This document shows, piece by piece, positions 5,666 through 6,560 of a stretch of DNA of 6,560 bases (position 1 is the first letter of the stretch; each line of letters opens with the position of its first letter). Below the pieces are notes generated by a model. It was not told the origin of the DNA. It searched no databases and saw only the letters and a list, made by a program, of their open reading frames with translations. The DNA comes from Flavobacteriales bacterium (GTDB taxonomy: Bacteria > Bacteroidota > Bacteroidia > Flavobacteriales_D > Sanyastnellaceae), in the NCBI GenBank assembly GCA_947464885.1, contig CANHYZ010000120.1, forward strand, positions 1 through 6,560, given 5' to 3'. The position numbers were made by a program, and so were the translations under genes.

Positions 5666-6560
5666 TGAAGCCTATGTCAGCAACCAAGCCCGGCTGGAAT
5701 CTGAAGCGAGTGGCGCGCTTGGCGGGTTGGATTATTGGCGGTTATTTCGCTTTTACGATACTGTTGGTAGTCGTCTACAAGTGGGTCAATCCTCCCACGA
5801 CGTTTCTTCAATTGACCTGCGATTGTCCGCCGGGTGCTGAGTTTCACAAGGAATGGGTCGACGGTGATGCGATATCCAAGCAAATGAAGCTGGCCGTTGT
5901 TGCCAGCGAGGACAACAACTTCATGAAGCATGGAGGTATCGATTGGGGCGCGGTGGAGAAGGCGAGGAAATACAACGAAACAACCGGCGCAAAAAAAGGG
6001 AAGTATCGCGGGGCGAGTACGATTACGCAACAGACTGCGAAGAATGTTTTTTTGTGGCCGGGCTCTTCCAAATTCAGCAAGTGGATACGGAAAGCCTTTG
6101 AGGTGTATTTCACTTATTTGATTGAGTGGATTTGGGGGAAGGAACGCATCATGGAGGTCTATCTCAACGTCATCGAGATGGGACCGTGTAAGTTTGGTGT
6201 AGGTGCCGCAGCAAAAGATTATTTCGGAGTAAGCGCATCGAAGTTGTCTCGAGAGCAAGCGGCACTGATCGCGGCTTGTTTGCCTAACCCCAACAAATAC
6301 AGTGTGTCTAAACCCGGTCCGTATATGCGACGAAGGCAAACGCAAATTGCGCGGCTCATGGGACTCATTGGCGATGGTTATTTCGAGCGCTACGGCAAGG
6401 ATACCGATTCGAAAGTGCGCGAAGATGAAGAGCGCAGGGTGGAGAAGAAGCTGGAGGAAATTCCGGAGGAGACATTGCTGCCTCAAGAGGAAACACAGAG
6501 CTCAGACGATATTGAACAATCAGAACAGCAGTCTACGGAACAAACGGAAACGGTAACAGA
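5665..6560 (+). CDS. mtgA: Monofunctional biosynthetic peptidoglycan transglycosylase (GT51), 3' end cut by window edge
   Basis: ATG at 5665 shares its A with the TAA stop of the peptidase gene (TAATG), so translation is probably coupled; Met4 (5674) is an alternative start. The 298 visible residues have no stop before the window edge. A basic N-terminus and one membrane helix at about 20-40 place the enzyme on the periplasmic face of the inner membrane. There it joins lipid II into glycan strands. GT51 motifs run in order: SEDNNFMKHGG (81-91) with catalytic Glu82, GASTITQQTAKN (116-127), RKAFE (142-146), KERIMEVYLNVIEMG (159-173), and AALIAACLPNPNKYS (199-213). No transpeptidase domain follows within the visible part. 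Instead, from about residue 250, there is a polar tail rich in Glu and Gln (14 Glu in the last 48 visible residues). Typical MtgA proteins end near 230-240 residues, so the tail is extra. A bifunctional PBP is unlikely but not fully excluded by the cut. Confidence 0.93.
   Translation, partial: MKPMSATKPGWNLKRVARLAGWIIGGYFAFTILLVVVYKWVNPPTTFLQLTCDCPPGAEFHKEWVDGDAISKQMKLAVVASEDNNFMKHGGIDWGAVEKARKYNETTGAKKGKYRGASTITQQTAKNVFLWPGSSKFSKWIRKAFEVYFTYLIEWIWGKERIMEVYLNVIEMGPCKFGVGAAAKDYFGVSASKLSREQAALIAACLPNPNKYSVSKPGPYMRRRQTQIARLMGLIGDGYFERYGKDTDSKVREDEERRVEKKLEEIPEETLLPQEETQSSDDIEQSEQQSTEQTETVT

Noticed and set aside
5991..6053. Runs of seven A (5991-5997) and seven T (6047-6053) in mtgA as possible phase-variation or frameshift sites
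   Set aside because: The frame is intact across both, the runs are short, and conserved GT51 motifs lie on both sides; nothing suggests programmed slippage.
5677..6486. 269-codon open frame on the minus strand
   Set aside because: It lies fully opposite mtgA, whose GT51 motifs are unmistakable. The minus-strand product has no recognisable domain and an arginine-rich, shadow-like composition.

Overview
The window looks like chromosomal DNA of a Bacteroidota bacterium, probably of the Cytophagales or a close order (the order is a guess from gene style). The evidence is a DUF5686/carboxypeptidase-regulatory-like outer-membrane protein, start codons without Shine-Dalgarno sequences, and several matches to the Bacteroidota promoter -7 box TAnnTTTG. 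Six protein-coding genes fill almost the whole window. No tRNA, rRNA, CRISPR array, insertion sequence or phage gene was seen.

Layout, left to right. (1) The minus strand from the left edge to 1641 is the N-terminal 547 codons of a DUF5686 protein, cut by the window edge. (2) A 42-bp divergent gap with two facing -7-like boxes follows. (3) 1684-2712 (+) is a radical SAM/SPASM protein of unknown substrate. (4) 2758-3432 (+) is a DedA-family membrane protein with its own good promoter match. (5) 3434-4402 (-) is D-alanine--D-alanine ligase, convergent with dedA and one base away from it. (6) A 132-bp divergent region (4403-4534) holds a promoter candidate and two short inverted repeats. (7) 4535-5665 (+) is a secreted papain-fold C1 peptidase of the bleomycin-hydrolase/aminopeptidase C type. 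(8) From 5665 to the right edge (+) is a monofunctional peptidoglycan glycosyltransferase (MtgA, GT51), whose start overlaps the peptidase stop by one base.

The common theme is the cell envelope. Ddl makes the D-Ala-D-Ala end of the peptidoglycan precursor in the cytoplasm. DedA proteins are known or proposed lipid-carrier transporters, including recycling of undecaprenyl phosphate. MtgA polymerises lipid II at the outer face of the inner membrane. The C1 peptidase is predicted to be exported to the same compartment, and the DUF5686 protein is predicted to be in the outer membrane. The radical SAM enzyme is the gene whose role is least clear.

Nothing here is a clearly new defence or mobile system. 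The points most worth a second look are the probable leaderless transcripts at three starts, the coupled secreted peptidase/transglycosylase pair, the two-cysteine arrangement in that peptidase, and the orphan SPASM enzyme.
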